Shown: positions 43,497 through 52,547, counted from the stretch's first letter. The stretch is 64,000 bases of DNA from Marinobacter sp. (GCA_022565395.1 JAIUMV010000005.1:62001-126000), one strand, 5' to 3'. Program-made: numbers and translations. The notes: generated by a model not told the origin, from the letters alone.

Positions 43497-44825
43497 TCAA
43501 TCGGCGTTTTTCTGGTCTTCAGTGACGGGCTGCTCGGCCAGACGCGCACGGGGAAAGTGGCAGATAAACTCGCTGCCTTTGCCCATTTCACTGCGAATAT
43601 CCAGATTACCATCATGGTTGATGGCTACGTGCTTGACGATAGCCAGCCCCAATCCGGTGCCGCCGGTTTCCTGATGGCGGCTGGGGTCGGCGCGGTAGAA
43701 GCGCTCCGTCAGCCGGGGGATGTGCACGGCATCAATGCCGATACCGGTGTCCTTCACAGACAGGTGGCCCCCCTGTTTGTCTGTTGCCCAGTTAACCGTA
43801 ATGCTGCCGCCAGCCGGCGTGTATTTCACCGCGTTGAAAATGAGGTTGGAGAAGGCGCTGCGCAGCTGACTTTCATCGCCGCGCAAATAGTGGCGGTCGC
43901 CCACTGTCAGGTTGATCAGGTGAGCTTTGTCGGCGCTCAGGGCGCGGGCGTCCTGGCAGATTTGCTCCAGCAGCGGCTTTAGGTTAGTGACCCGATCATC
44001 CACTAGCTGATCGCCGGTTTCCAGTTTGGACAGTAGCAACAGATCAGTCAGCAGGGCTTCCATGCGGGAGGACTGCTGATACATGGTGTTCACCGCCCGG
44101 TGCCACTTGCTGGGCAACTGATCGCTATAGTCCACCATGGTTTCCAGATAGCCACTGATGACCGTCAGAGGTGTACGCATCTCATGGGAGACATTGCTGA
44201 TAAAGTCTCGCCGCATCTGTTCCAGTTGCACCAGCCGGGTAATGTCCTTGACGACGATGAGTCGCCCATCATCGCCGAACGGGCTGACATGTAGCTGCAG
44301 CTGGATATGTGGCTTGTCAGGGGAGGGGATTTGCAGGGGCTCCTTGTAGCCCCTGCGGTCAAAGTACTCTTTGAACGCCGGGGTGCGAATCAGGTTGTGA
44401 ATATAGAGCCCGCGGTCAGAGTTCTTGCGGAAGCCCAGCAGGTACTCTGCTGCACCGTTCCACCATTCCATAACGCCTTTGTCGTTGGTCATGATCACGC
44501 CGTCGCGCATGGCGTCGGTGAAATCCTGGACCCGGTTAACTTCAGCCTGCAGCTGATCCCGCACCCGTAAATGCCGCCGTTGCAGGCGATGAATGCCGTC
44601 AAACAGATCACGCCAGGGGCCAATACTTTCGGGTACTTCGCTGCTGGTGGTGGAGGCATTGAGCCAGCGCATCAGCCGGTACATCTGGGACAGCTCCCAG
44701 ATCAGCGCAAGGGAAAGGCCGATAACCAGCCCGATAGCGGCATAGCCCACCAGCGCCCCTGCCAGGGTAAAACCCAGCAGTAGCGCCAACAGGTTGGAGA
44801 AGTATTTTGACCAGTGTGGAGGCAT
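43497..44825 (-). CDS. phoR: Phosphate regulon sensor histidine kinase PhoR
   Basis: Membrane kinase/phosphatase acting on PhoB according to PstSCAB-PhoU status. It has 442 residues: N-terminal DUF3329-type membrane hairpin (about 8-45) with almost no periplasmic loop, PAS domain (about 95-190), HisKA with VSHEMRTPLT (His about 208), and an ATPase domain with NAVKYTP, DTGIGI and GGTGLGLAIVKH. The gene follows phoB by 46 bases in the same operon. Typical in every respect. Confidence 0.95.
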   Translation of the reverse strand: MPPHWSKYFSNLLALLLGFTLAGALVGYAAIGLVIGLSLALIWELSQMYRLMRWLNASTTSSEVPESIGPWRDLFDGIHRLQRRHLRVRDQLQAEVNRVQDFTDAMRDGVIMTNDKGVMEWWNGAAEYLLGFRKNSDRGLYIHNLIRTPAFKEYFDRRGYKEPLQIPSPDKPHIQLQLHVSPFGDDGRLIVVKDITRLVQLEQMRRDFISNVSHEMRTPLTVISGYLETMVDYSDQLPSKWHRAVNTMYQQSSRMEALLTDLLLLSKLETGDQLVDDRVTNLKPLLEQICQDARALSADKAHLINLTVGDRHYLRGDESQLRSAFSNLIFNAVKYTPAGGSITVNWATDKQGGHLSVKDTGIGIDAVHIPRLTERFYRADPSRHQETGGTGLGLAIVKHVAINHDGNLDIRSEMGKGSEFICHFPRARLAEQPVTEDQKNAD

Positions 44826-44871
44826 GGCCCTAGTTCGCAGCTGTTACTGAAATGGTGCCGCAGGGCAAGGG

Positions 44872-45564
44872 TCAAGCTACCTTGGTAGAGAAACGGTACC
44901 CGGCACCCCGAACGGTCTGGATGAGGTGATCATACTCGCTGCCAAGGGCTTTGCGAAGCCGCCGGATGTGCACATCCACCGTACGCTCTTCCACATACAC
45001 GTTGCCACCCCATACCTGATCCAGCAGTTGCGTGCGGGTGTAGACCCGCTCCTGATGGGTCATAAAGAACTGCAGCAGGCGGTACTCTGTCGGGCCCATG
45101 CTGATGGGGCCCGCCGCGGTGGTGACCCGATGGCCCACCGGGTCCAGAGTCAGACCTTCCACCTCGATCGGGCTTTCGATGCCTGGCGGAGTGGTACGAC
45201 GCAACACAGCCTTGAGGCGAGCCACCAGTTCACGGGGGGAGAAGGGTTTGGTGATGTAGTCATCAGCGCCCACTTCCAGGCCCTGAATCTTGTTATCTTC
45301 CTCAACTTTGGCGGTGAGCATGATTATGGGGATTTCTGACGTGGATTCGTCTTTTTTCAGACGTCGAGCCAGTTCGATGCCGCTGGTGCCGGGCAGCATC
45401 CAGTCCAGCAGGATCAGGTCCGGTCGCCGGTCCACGATCAGGGCATGGGCCTCACGGGCATCGCTTGCTTCCAGGCAATCGTAATCCGCCATCTCAAGGG
45501 CGACCGCGATCATTTCTCGAATGGCCGATTCGTCATCAACTATCAGGACGGTTTTTCCAGACAT
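44872..45564 (-). CDS. phoB: Phosphate regulon response regulator PhoB
   Basis: OmpR-type transcription factor that binds Pho boxes and activates pst and other genes under phosphate starvation. It has 230 residues: receiver domain with VDDESAIREM, phospho-Asp in LILLDWMLPGTSG (about 54) and the ITKPFSPRELVAR switch Lys (about 105), then a winged helix (VEERTVDVHIRRLRKAL, TVRGAGYRFS). A Pho box lies about 85 bases upstream, so it is probably autoregulated. Confidence 0.96.
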   Translation of the reverse strand: MSGKTVLIVDDESAIREMIAVALEMADYDCLEASDAREAHALIVDRRPDLILLDWMLPGTSGIELARRLKKDESTSEIPIIMLTAKVEEDNKIQGLEVGADDYITKPFSPRELVARLKAVLRRTTPPGIESPIEVEGLTLDPVGHRVTTAAGPISMGPTEYRLLQFFMTHQERVYTRTQLLDQVWGGNVYVEERTVDVHIRRLRKALGSEYDHLIQTVRGAGYRFSTKVA

Positions 45565-45646
45565 GCTTGTCTACCTGTATCAGACCGGTAATAGCGCAGG
45601 AGGCGGGAGAGCTTCCTATATTTCTGACGTATTACAGCCAACCAAT

Positions 45647-45664
45647 GTTACAGCTCTGTGACAG
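45647..45664 (-). promoter_or_regulatory. Pho box upstream of phoB
   Basis: On the minus strand CTGTCAC-AGAG-CTGTAAC fits the 7-4-7 PhoB site. A weaker extra heptamer (CTGTAAT) follows at 45631-45637. It lies between ubiA and phoB. Confidence 0.8.
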
Positions 45665-45681
45665 TTGCTGTTTATTCCTGA

Positions 45682-46566
45682 TTATAACCAGCTCTGTATC
45701 ATCAGGCCGACGAATACCGCGGCTCCGGCCCAGTTATTGTTCAGAAAGGCTTCGAAGCAGGCCTGGCGGTCGCGGTTGCGGGTGGTCAGCTGTTGCCAGA
45801 CAAACAGCGCTGCCATCACCGCCACGCCAAGATAGAACAGGGCACCCAGCTCGGCTTGCCGACCCACCAGTAACAGAATCAGCACCACCATGGCCTGCAG
45901 GCAGCCGATGATGAGTCGGTCCGCCTCGCCAAACAGGATGGCGGTGGATTTGACGCCTATCCTCAGGTCGTCGTCCCGGTCCACCATGGCGTAATAGGTG
46001 TCATAGGCCACCGTCCAGAGCACATTGGCAATAAACAGCAGCCAGGTTAAGCGGGTCAGCTCGCCGGCCTCCGCCGCCCAGGCCATGGGAATGGCCCAGG
46101 AGAACGCCATCCCGAGAAATAGCTGGGGTAAATGGGTATAGCGCTTCATGAACGGGTAGATAAACGCCAGCGCCGCACCCGCAAAGGACAGATACAGCGT
46201 CAGGGTATTGGTAAACAGCACCACCAGCAAAAAGGCTACCAGTCCCAGGCCAACAAACAGGGCAACGGCCTCTTTCGGGGTAACGCGTCCAGTGGCCAGG
46301 GGGCGATCTTTGGTGCGTTTGACGTGGCCATCCACCTCGCGATCAGCAAAGTCATTAATGGCGCAGCCAGCGGCCCGCATCAGGAACACCCCAAGGGTGA
46401 ACACCAGCAGGTTGCCCAGGCTGGGGAAACCCTCTGCCGCCAGCCACAGAGCCCAGTAAGTGGGCCACAGCAGCAGCAGGGTGCCGATGGGCCGGTCCAG
46501 CCGCATCAATTTGGCATAGTCTGACAGCTTCGCGTGTTGGGCAGGGGTAATCAGGTTAGTCAGCAT
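45682..46566 (-). CDS. ubiA: 4-hydroxybenzoate octaprenyltransferase UbiA
   Basis: Inner-membrane prenyltransferase that attaches the polyprenyl tail to 4-hydroxybenzoate, the second step of ubiquinone synthesis. It has 294 residues with eight or nine membrane helices. The two Asp-rich sites are present: NDFADREVD (about 71-79) and DRDDD followed by [13 protein letters not shown] (about 191-208). It lies downstream of ubiC in the same direction, the standard arrangement. Confidence 0.96.
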   Translation of the reverse strand: MLTNLITPAQHAKLSDYAKLMRLDRPIGTLLLLWPTYWALWLAAEGFPSLGNLLVFTLGVFLMRAAGCAINDFADREVDGHVKRTKDRPLATGRVTPKEAVALFVGLGLVAFLLVVLFTNTLTLYLSFAGAALAFIYPFMKRYTHLPQLFLGMAFSWAIPMAWAAEAGELTRLTWLLFIANVLWTVAYDTYYAMVDRDDDLRIGVKSTAILFGEADRLIIGCLQAMVVLILLLVGRQAELGALFYLGVAVMAALFVWQQLTTRNRDRQACFEAFLNNNWAGAAVFVGLMIQSWL

Positions 46567-46658
46567 GCTGATGCAGACTCCGGATGAAACAGTGGATTGA
46601 GTGGAAGAAGCTTAAGGCAGTTGCGTCGGGATTTGAACCCGCCAGGGCGCTGCGTGGC

Positions 46659-47219
46659 TTATTGTTGCAACAAGGCAGGCAGAAAGTACTCACCCACCAG
46701 CAGGCAGCGCTTGCCGTTACAGAAAGAGGAGCGACGCGCCAGCGTGGGTGCGCCGGCCTGCTGGGCGCGACACAGTCCGGTCTGGAAGGGACCGCGCTGC
46801 CATTGGGTATGGCTGAACAGATAGGCCCCCAGTGGCTTGCGGCCCAGATGCCGCAGCCGTCGCCCCGGGCCTTGCAGGGTGCGCAGTGGAATGACGGTGC
46901 GGGCCAGCACCCAGGGCTCGCCGTCACCCTGCAGGCAGACTTCCCGTATCCAGGCCCGTTGGCGCAGGCGTATGTTCAGGGTGCGTGACTCCTCCAGCGT
47001 CGGGCATCGGAAACCCTCAGCCAGCACCTGTACGGAAAAGCGGTCACAACGCATCTGCAAGGCGCGTGTCAGTGAGCCTTCCAGTTGCAGCCAGTGGCGG
47101 GCGGCACCCAGAGGTGCGCCCCGGCGCAGGCTGGCACGCACCCGGTTGGGATACCAGCGGGTCGGAGGAATGAGGCTGGCTGTGTCCCGGCCTGAGGTGT
47201 CAGAGCCCTTTAACGGCAT
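46659..47219 (-). CDS. ubiC: Chorismate lyase UbiC
   Basis: Converts chorismate to 4-hydroxybenzoate and pyruvate, the committed step of ubiquinone synthesis. It has 186 residues and belongs to a family with low sequence conservation. Recognisable features are SLTRALQMRCDRFSVQVL, REVCLQGDGEPWVLARTVIP (about 95-114) and the conserved GEYFLPALL near the C-terminus. Its start overlaps the end of hpt by 20 bases, so translation is probably coupled. Confidence 0.88.
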   Translation of the reverse strand: MPLKGSDTSGRDTASLIPPTRWYPNRVRASLRRGAPLGAARHWLQLEGSLTRALQMRCDRFSVQVLAEGFRCPTLEESRTLNIRLRQRAWIREVCLQGDGEPWVLARTVIPLRTLQGPGRRLRHLGRKPLGAYLFSHTQWQRGPFQTGLCRAQQAGAPTLARRSSFCNGKRCLLVGEYFLPALLQQ

Positions 47220-47757
47220 AAATGCCCGGAGCGTTGCGCCAGTAACCCTTGTAATCCATGCCGAAGCCGAACAGGAAACGATCCTCCACCTGCAGGCCGG
47301 TATAGTCTGCTTTCAGGTCCGGGCGTGCTTTGCGATCATGCTGCTTGTCCACCAATACGGCGGTCAGTACTTCAGCAGCGCCCTGCTGACGGCAGAAGCT
47401 GGCGATGGCGTCCAGGGTGGTGCCTTCGTCAAGAATGTCGTCAATGATAACGATGGTGCGGTCCTTCAGGTCCACCTCCGGTTTTACCCGCCATTCCAAA
47501 ATACCGCCGGTGGTTTCCTGGCGGTAGCGGGTGGCGTGCAGATACTCCGCCTGCAGCGGGAAGCGCAGGCGTGGCAGTAACTGACCGGTCAGGATCAGGC
47601 CGCCATTCATGACGCAGAAAAGCACCGGATTGCTGTCTTTCAGTTGCTGGGTCATGGCCTCAGCCATACGGTCGATGGCAGCGTATACCTGTTGCTCATC
47701 CACGAGGCAGTCCGCCTCGGCAAACACCTGATTCATATCGGCAACGAGCTGGGTCAT
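47200..47757 (-). CDS. hpt: Hypoxanthine-guanine phosphoribosyltransferase
   Basis: Purine salvage enzyme that makes IMP/GMP from hypoxanthine or guanine and PRPP. It has 185 residues. The PRPP motif TIVIIDDILDEGTTLDAI (about 100-117) and the base-binding end LFGFGMDYKGYWRNAPGIYAV are typical. It overlaps ubiC (hpt-ubiC-ubiA run in one direction). It is divergent from the rubredoxin gene. Confidence 0.93.
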   Translation of the reverse strand: MTQLVADMNQVFAEADCLVDEQQVYAAIDRMAEAMTQQLKDSNPVLFCVMNGGLILTGQLLPRLRFPLQAEYLHATRYRQETTGGILEWRVKPEVDLKDRTIVIIDDILDEGTTLDAIASFCRQQGAAEVLTAVLVDKQHDRKARPDLKADYTGLQVEDRFLFGFGMDYKGYWRNAPGIYAVKGL

Positions 47758-48005
47758 GGGTGGTGGGTCCCCGAGTCACTGTAAAACCGGCGATTATAAC
47801 GTATGCTGCCGCCATCGGGGAGCGTGGCCGGGTAAGGATTGGCCGAAAGATTGCCAGAGGGCTGTCCCAACTGGCATTGGTACTGGCCGTAACTGCCGTT
47901 ATTATGAGCCCCCTGTTCTATTGATCCGGGCCACCCGTTTGGGGATAATGCCGGGGTTGCAATATTGTCCTACAATTAGCGCGATAAGCGCAGGAGTTGA
48001 TGAGA

Positions 48006-48173
48006 ATGAAGAAATGGCAGTGTGTTGTCTGCGGCTGGATCTACGATGAAGCCCAGGGTTGGCCGGAAGACGGTATCGCGCCGGGCACTGCCTGGGAAGA
48101 TGTTCCCGAAGACTGGGTATGCCCTGACTGTGGCGTCGGTAAAGAAGATTTCGAGATGGTAGAGATCGGCTAA
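48006..48173 (+). CDS. rubA: Rubredoxin (AlkG2 type)
   Basis: A 55-residue one-iron electron carrier. The two iron-binding pairs are CVVCG (6-10) and CPDCG (39-43), with the family core [20 protein letters not shown] between. CPDCG without the extra Arg after the second pair is the AlkG2-type pattern, the class reported to pass electrons to alkane hydroxylases. AGGAG lies about 10 bases before the ATG. The reductase gene follows 113 bases downstream. A haem-free electron route to an AlkB-type monooxygenase is likely, but no alkB lies in this window. Confidence 0.95.
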   Translation: MKKWQCVVCGWIYDEAQGWPEDGIAPGTAWEDVPEDWVCPDCGVGKEDFEMVEIG

Positions 48174-48188
48174 GGCCGACCCATCCCC

Positions 48189-48235
48189 GGCGCACACCCA
48201 GTGCGCCAGTGTGGCCAGCCGCCTTCAGGCTGGCC
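48189..48235 (+). other. Two consecutive hairpins between rubA and rubB
   Basis: GGCGCAC/GTGCGCC (48189-48207) and GGCCAGCC/GGCTGGCC (48213-48235) form perfect 7- and 8-bp stems right after rubA. No U-tract. They may stabilise the rubA message or tune the rubA:rubB ratio. Confidence 0.55.
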
Positions 48236-48286
48236 GTGCCTCCCGCCGGGTTGCCCGGTATCCCGCAAGTGAAAGGAGAGTAAGTT

Positions 48287-49438
48287 ATGAGTGCGCAGGC
48301 ACCCATTGTTGTCGTCGGTACTGGTTTGGCAGGCTACTCGCTGGTCAAGGAGCTGCGCAAACTGGACAAGGATACGCCGATCCTGATGATCACCGCGGAC
48401 GACGGCCATAACTACTCCAAGCCCATGCTGTCCACCGGCTTTACCAAGGACAAGAGTGCGGACGAGCTCTCCATGGCGGATGCCGGGGCCATGGCCGAAC
48501 AGCTCAATGTCGACATTCGCACCTTCACTACCGTCACCGCCATCAAACCGGATCAGCACCTGCTGGAAATCGGTGATGAACAGCTCAGCTACAGCAAGCT
48601 GGTACTGGCCTGGGGTGCGGATGTTATTCGTCTGTCTATTCCCGGTGACGGCCAGTCTCATGTCCACTCCATCAATGACCTGATGGACTACCGTGCCTTC
48701 CGTAAGGCATTGGGTGATGGCAAGCGGGTGGCCATCATGGGGGCGGGCCTGATCGGCTGTGAATTTGCCAACGACCTGCGCAACGGCGGTTATGAGGTGG
48801 ACGTAATCGCCCCTTCTGATGCCGTGATGCCTGGCCTGCTGCCACCACAAGCGGCTACAGCCGTGCGGGATGGCCTGGCCGCTGAAGGCGTGCGCTTCCA
48901 CCTGGAAACGGTGGTGGAAAATATCGCCCAGCAGGAGCAGGGGGTTCGTCTGAGCCTCGCCAATGGTCAACAGGTTGAAGCTGACCTGGTGGTTTCTGCC
49001 GTGGGCCTGCGGCCCCGCACTGAACTGGCCAAGGCTGCCGGCCTGGGATGCCAGCGCGGTATTGTGGTGAATCGCCTGCTGCAAACCAGTGCGCCCGATG
49101 TGTATGCCATGGGCGACTGTGCCGAGGTGGACGGCCACGTACTGCTGTACGTCCTGCCCCTGATGGCTTGCGCCCGTGCCCTTGCGAAAACCCTGACCGG
49201 TGAGCCGACGCCGGTGTCCTATGGCACCATGCCGGTGATGGTGAAAACCCCGTGCTGCCCCACCGCCGTTTGCCCGCCGCCGGCCAATGTTGAGGGTGAG
49301 TGGACCGAAGAGCGAGAAGGCAATAACGTGCGCGCCCTGTTCAAAGACGCCAGCGGTCAGCTGCAAGGCTTTGCCGTGACCGGCGATTACGCAGTGGAAA
49401 AACAGGCGCTGGCCAAGCAGGTCCCGCCCCTGCACTGA
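48287..49438 (+). CDS. rubB: Rubredoxin-NAD(+) reductase
   Basis: FAD enzyme that passes electrons from NADH to rubredoxin. It has 383 residues: N-terminal dinucleotide motif VVVGTGLAGYSLVKELRK (8-25), second NAD motif GKRVAIMGAGLIGCEFANDL (about 145-164), and FAD motif DVYAMGDCAEV (about 273-283). The C-terminal CCPTAVCPPP stretch matches AlkT/RubB proteins. GAAAGGAG precedes the ATG. Forms an operon with rubA and ends at a terminator. Confidence 0.94.
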   Translation: MSAQAPIVVVGTGLAGYSLVKELRKLDKDTPILMITADDGHNYSKPMLSTGFTKDKSADELSMADAGAMAEQLNVDIRTFTTVTAIKPDQHLLEIGDEQLSYSKLVLAWGADVIRLSIPGDGQSHVHSINDLMDYRAFRKALGDGKRVAIMGAGLIGCEFANDLRNGGYEVDVIAPSDAVMPGLLPPQAATAVRDGLAAEGVRFHLETVVENIAQQEQGVRLSLANGQQVEADLVVSAVGLRPRTELAKAAGLGCQRGIVVNRLLQTSAPDVYAMGDCAEVDGHVLLYVLPLMACARALAKTLTGEPTPVSYGTMPVMVKTPCCPTAVCPPPANVEGEWTEEREGNNVRALFKDASGQLQGFAVTGDYAVEKQALAKQVPPLH

Positions 49439-49474
49439 GCGGGTACCGATTCCGGCACAAGCGTTGTTATCTGA

Positions 49475-49511
49475 AAAAAGGCCTGTCGGTGTAATGCTGG
49501 CGGGCCTTTTT
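49475..49511 (+). terminator. Intrinsic terminator of rubAB
   Basis: AAAAAGGCC pairs with GGCCTTTTT around a ~19-base loop, 37 bases past the rubB stop. Confidence 0.8.
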
Positions 49512-49657
49512 GTTGTTGGCGACCGTTAATATCCCGGTCGGAGTATCTGCCGGAAACCGAAAAGTGGATATGGAGCGCTTTGTGATGCTTTGAGCCACGG
49601 GCACGGAAAAATGGGTTACACTCCGGGTGGTTTACAACACACCATAAGGAAATGCAT

Positions 49658-49978
49658 ATGCAAATTCAGGTTAACACTGATCGCAATATCGAGGGCTCTG
49701 TGGAGCTGACTCGTCAGTCTGAAGAAATTGTTACCCGTATTCTTGATCGCTTCAGCGACCAGATCACCCGGGTTGAGCTGCACCTGCGGGATGAGAACAG
49801 CGCCAGCCGCGAAACCAGCAATGACAAGCGTTGTCTGCTGGAAGTGCGGATAGCCGGTCAGCAGCCTATTTCAGTGACTGAGAATGCCGATACCGTTGAG
49901 CAGGCTATTACCGGTGCAGCCCGCAAAGCCGTCAGCGCCCTGGATACGGCGCTGGGCCGTCAGAGCCGCCGGGGCTGA
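49658..49978 (+). CDS. HPF/RaiA-family ribosome-associated protein
   Basis: A 106-residue protein with the beta-alpha-beta-beta-beta-alpha layout of RaiA/HPF proteins, which bind the ribosome's mRNA channel in slow growth. The start MQIQVNTDRNIEGSVEL at 49658 has AAGGA at good spacing; the ATG at 49652 is too near it. RVELHLRDENS (about 38-48) and the C-terminal DTVEQAITGAARKAVSALDTALGR are the best family matches. It is shorter and less basic than E. coli HPF, so activity is inferred. Confidence 0.75.
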   Translation: MQIQVNTDRNIEGSVELTRQSEEIVTRILDRFSDQITRVELHLRDENSASRETSNDKRCLLEVRIAGQQPISVTENADTVEQAITGAARKAVSALDTALGRQSRRG

Positions 49979-49990
49979 GTCAGGGGCGTT

Positions 49991-50374
49991 CTAGAAGTCA
50001 GACATTGCGTCCTGCAGGTCTCGCTTCAATTCCTCGGCCTCGGTAATCCACAGCGTGCTATCGAGGCCCGGGAATACGCCAACCTCAAGGCCATCCCGGC
50101 TTAGCCCGGGGACCCATTTGCGGAAAAAGTCCGGCAAGGTAATGCAGAGTGGCGTCAGGTCATCACTGCCCTGGGCGTAGTTGAGAGCAAAAACCTCCGC
50201 TGGCCAGACTGGCAGGTACTGCATGCCATCCTCGTCAGACGCGATTTTCAGGAAGCGATTCTCGCTGTTGACCAGAATCCAGATTTCCCGTTCCTCCGCC
50301 ACCAGGCTCAGGAAATGGTCATAACGTTCTTCACCGTCCAGACTGAGTAGTTGTGTCAGCGCTTGGTTATCCAT
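49991..50374 (-). CDS. DUF2750 protein
   Basis: A 127-residue soluble protein with no known role. The family signature FFRKWVPGLSRDGLEVGVFPGLD (about 84-106), followed by STLWITEAEELKRDL, is clear. AGGAG precedes the ATG. Acidic overall (many Glu/Asp). Divergent from the next membrane gene. Confidence 0.82.
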   Translation of the reverse strand: MDNQALTQLLSLDGEERYDHFLSLVAEEREIWILVNSENRFLKIASDEDGMQYLPVWPAEVFALNYAQGSDDLTPLCITLPDFFRKWVPGLSRDGLEVGVFPGLDSTLWITEAEELKRDLQDAMSDF

Positions 50375-50477
50375 CGTGTCGGCTCCTTCTTGTCCGGCTG
50401 TATGATGGGGCAGACTACCGCAGTCCCGGTGGGGGCGCCACGAAAACTGGCCCTGACTCGTTGCAAGGATTGAAGTT

Positions 50478-51053
50478 ATGTCAGCCCATGAACTGCCACC
50501 GTCCGCTAGCGGTATCTCGTTACTCAGTGAAGACGCTCAGTCTGTCATTGTCATCCAGCAGGGCGGCTTCACGCTGCTGCGGGTTGTTGTGGCGGCTGCT
50601 TTCTCTTTGTTTCTCCTCTTTCCTGGGCGTGACATGGGTTTTCTGGACCTGCTGTTGCTGGTTCGGGACCCATCCCTTTTTGCACCTGCCATGGTGTTTA
50701 CCGGTGCCTTCGGCATATTGATGGTCTGGATGATTATCCGGGCTTTGCAGCGGCCACGTCCGCAGCGCTGGGTATTGGATAGCGGGCAATTGACGGTTGA
50801 CTGGGGTCTGCCGGCATTACGGATGGTCTCCAACGGCCAGCCGTTTGACCGTCGCTGGCGCCTGGTGTTTCCTCACCGGAAACCCCTGTCGGTGACCAGA
50901 GAGGCCTGCAACGTCAGTCTGGAGCGTCTGTCTCCCCATGAGCACCGCCTGTGGTTGCAGGACGGCGACAAGCGGGTTGAGCTGGCGCCTTGGGTTAGTG
51001 AACCCGGCAGGCTGTGGCTGCATGCCACTCTGGCCCGGTGGTCAGACGCTTGA
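50478..51053 (+). CDS. Two-helix membrane protein of unknown function
   Basis: A 191-residue protein: a soluble N-terminus (1-30), two membrane helices (about 34-53 and 66-94) and a cytoplasmic C-terminal half of ~95 residues with repeated Trp/Arg. AAGGA lies upstream of the ATG. The layout is that of a small signal- or PH-domain-like membrane protein, but I recognise no family. Confidence 0.68.
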   Translation: MSAHELPPSASGISLLSEDAQSVIVIQQGGFTLLRVVVAAAFSLFLLFPGRDMGFLDLLLLVRDPSLFAPAMVFTGAFGILMVWMIIRALQRPRPQRWVLDSGQLTVDWGLPALRMVSNGQPFDRRWRLVFPHRKPLSVTREACNVSLERLSPHEHRLWLQDGDKRVELAPWVSEPGRLWLHATLARWSDA

Positions 51054-51264
51054 CGTTGCTGTGCCGCTTGCCCTGTTGGCAGTGGTAGCCTGTCTGAGTT
51101 CAGGGTGATGAGGCCCATGGACGGTGGCGCAGCTTGGAGGGGCATTCATGACTTGTTAATCTGCCGTAGGGTTGCTGTTCACTTTTCGGCGTCGCCTGCT
51201 TTCATCTCCTGGCGGTAGATTGGGTAGCGCAAGACACATGACTCGTTACTACCAAGGAGATCTT

Positions 51265-51828
51265 ATGCGTATCCAAATCGCTTCCGTTATGACTGCCGCC
51301 GTTTTTGTTATGGGCGCCAGCGCTGTCAGTGCTGCGACCGCTGTGGTGAATAACAACATCACCGAGGCTGAGGTTCAGCAAGCTCAACAGGCCTGGGGTA
51401 AGGCGCTGATTGCCATCAGTGCGGCCTACAGCCAGGGCGGCCATGCGCAGGCTGAGCAGAAGGCACGCCAGGTACTTGATGCCGCCTACGGTTATGGCCA
51501 GGGTGCAGTCCTTTTCAAACCAACCCTGGCCAGTGGCGAGCAGACCTTCCGCACCAGTTACGAGGGTGCACTGGCTTACTTTGTCGGCGGTAACCCGACT
51601 TATGCCGGTGATAGCGGGTTTGCCCTCAAGGGTTGGCAGGGCTACGAATTCCGCAACGCTGGCGTTTACATCAATGGTGATCTGGCCCTTACGATGGGGC
51701 ACGTGATGTTGACGGACGCTCAGGGACAGGTCACCACGGTAGATAAAACCTGGGGTTTCAAGAAGGACGATGCCGGCAGCTTGCGTATCGTGCTGCACCA
51801 TTCCTCACTGCCGTTCAGCGCTGACTGA
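51265..51828 (+). CDS. Exported SnoaL/NTF2-like protein
   Basis: A 187-residue protein with a signal peptide (cleaved after SAVSAA, about 24). The mature part has the strand-helix order of SnoaL/DUF4440 folds (AWGKALIAISAAYSQG, FALKGWQGYEFRNAGVYINGDLALTMGHVMLTD, TWGFKKDD, LRIVLHHSSLPF). The HHSS and W/F pattern is typical of the calmodulin-kinase-association-like group. AAGGAGA lies before the ATG at 51265. No catalytic residues are evident. Confidence 0.72.
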   Translation: MRIQIASVMTAAVFVMGASAVSAATAVVNNNITEAEVQQAQQAWGKALIAISAAYSQGGHAQAEQKARQVLDAAYGYGQGAVLFKPTLASGEQTFRTSYEGALAYFVGGNPTYAGDSGFALKGWQGYEFRNAGVYINGDLALTMGHVMLTDAQGQVTTVDKTWGFKKDDAGSLRIVLHHSSLPFSAD

Positions 51829-51842
51829 GCCACTCTGCCCGG

Positions 51843-51867
51843 ACTGGCTGGCGAGTCGCTGGCCAGT
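51843..51867. terminator. Weak convergent hairpin
   Basis: ACTGGC and GCCAGT enclose a shorter inner stem between the SnoaL-like gene and the convergent response regulator. No U-tract, so low confidence. Confidence 0.35.
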
Positions 51868-51872
51868 TCACC

Positions 51873-52547
51873 CTACTCGACTGCCAGGTAATAGCCCAAA
51901 CCACGGCGGGTATGGATCAGTTTGACGGGGAAGGGCTCATCAATCTTCTTTCTGAGCCTGGCCACATACACATCCACAATATTGGTGAGCGGGTCTTCGT
52001 TCAGGCCCCAGACATTGGTCAGAATGCGCTCGCGGCTGAATACCTTGCCGCTGTTACTCATTAACAGTTCCAGAATGCCAAGCTCCTTGGCCGTCAGTTG
52101 CAGCACCTTATCGGCACGCCGTGCCTGCATGCTGTCCAGATCCAGCACCAGGTCTGCGATGGTGAGTTGGCGTTGATGCACGGCAGTGATATCCCGTTTC
52201 CCCAGGGCTTCAATGCGCGCCAACAGCTCCTCGAAGTGGAACGGCTTGCCCAGATAGTCATCAGCCCCCGCCCGCAGTCCCTTGATACGCTCAGTGACCT
52301 CCGACAAGGCCGACAGGATAAGAATGCGGCAGGGGAGCTGCTGGCTGCGTATCTGCTGGCAAAGGGTCAGCCCGTCCAGCTGCGGCAGCATACGATCAAG
52401 CACAATAACGTCAGGGTCAAACTGACGCGCTAATTGCAAAGCGTGCTGGCCATCGCTGACCAGCTGAATAAGATAGCCTTCGGCTTTCAGTCCCCGTGAC
52501 AGGAAACTGGCCACCTTCTCGTCATCTTCAATAATCAGTACTTTCAT
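51873..52547 (-). CDS. OmpR-family response regulator
   Basis: A 224-residue DNA-binding regulator: receiver with VLIIEDDEKVASFLSRGLKAEG at the N-terminus, phospho-Asp in DVIVLDRMLPQLDG (about 51) and LGKPFHFEELLARIE (switch Lys about 101), then a winged helix (NIVDVYVARLRKKID, HTRRGLGYYLAVE). The start is the ATG at 52547, inside the kinase gene (20-base overlap), giving translational coupling. The receiver and effector resemble the CusR/CopR subgroup. The target is not visible. Confidence 0.88.
   Translation of the reverse strand: MKVLIIEDDEKVASFLSRGLKAEGYLIQLVSDGQHALQLARQFDPDVIVLDRMLPQLDGLTLCQQIRSQQLPCRILILSALSEVTERIKGLRAGADDYLGKPFHFEELLARIEALGKRDITAVHQRQLTIADLVLDLDSMQARRADKVLQLTAKELGILELLMSNSGKVFSRERILTNVWGLNEDPLTNIVDVYVARLRKKIDEPFPVKLIHTRRGLGYYLAVE

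Noticed and set aside
47758-48005. Extra gene or RNA between hpt and rubA
   Set aside because: No coding signal, terminator or conserved motif found; treated as the divergent promoter region.
50520-50833. Minus-strand frames opposite the two-helix membrane protein
   Set aside because: Two overlapping antisense frames without ribosome sites or domains; composition reflects the opposite gene.
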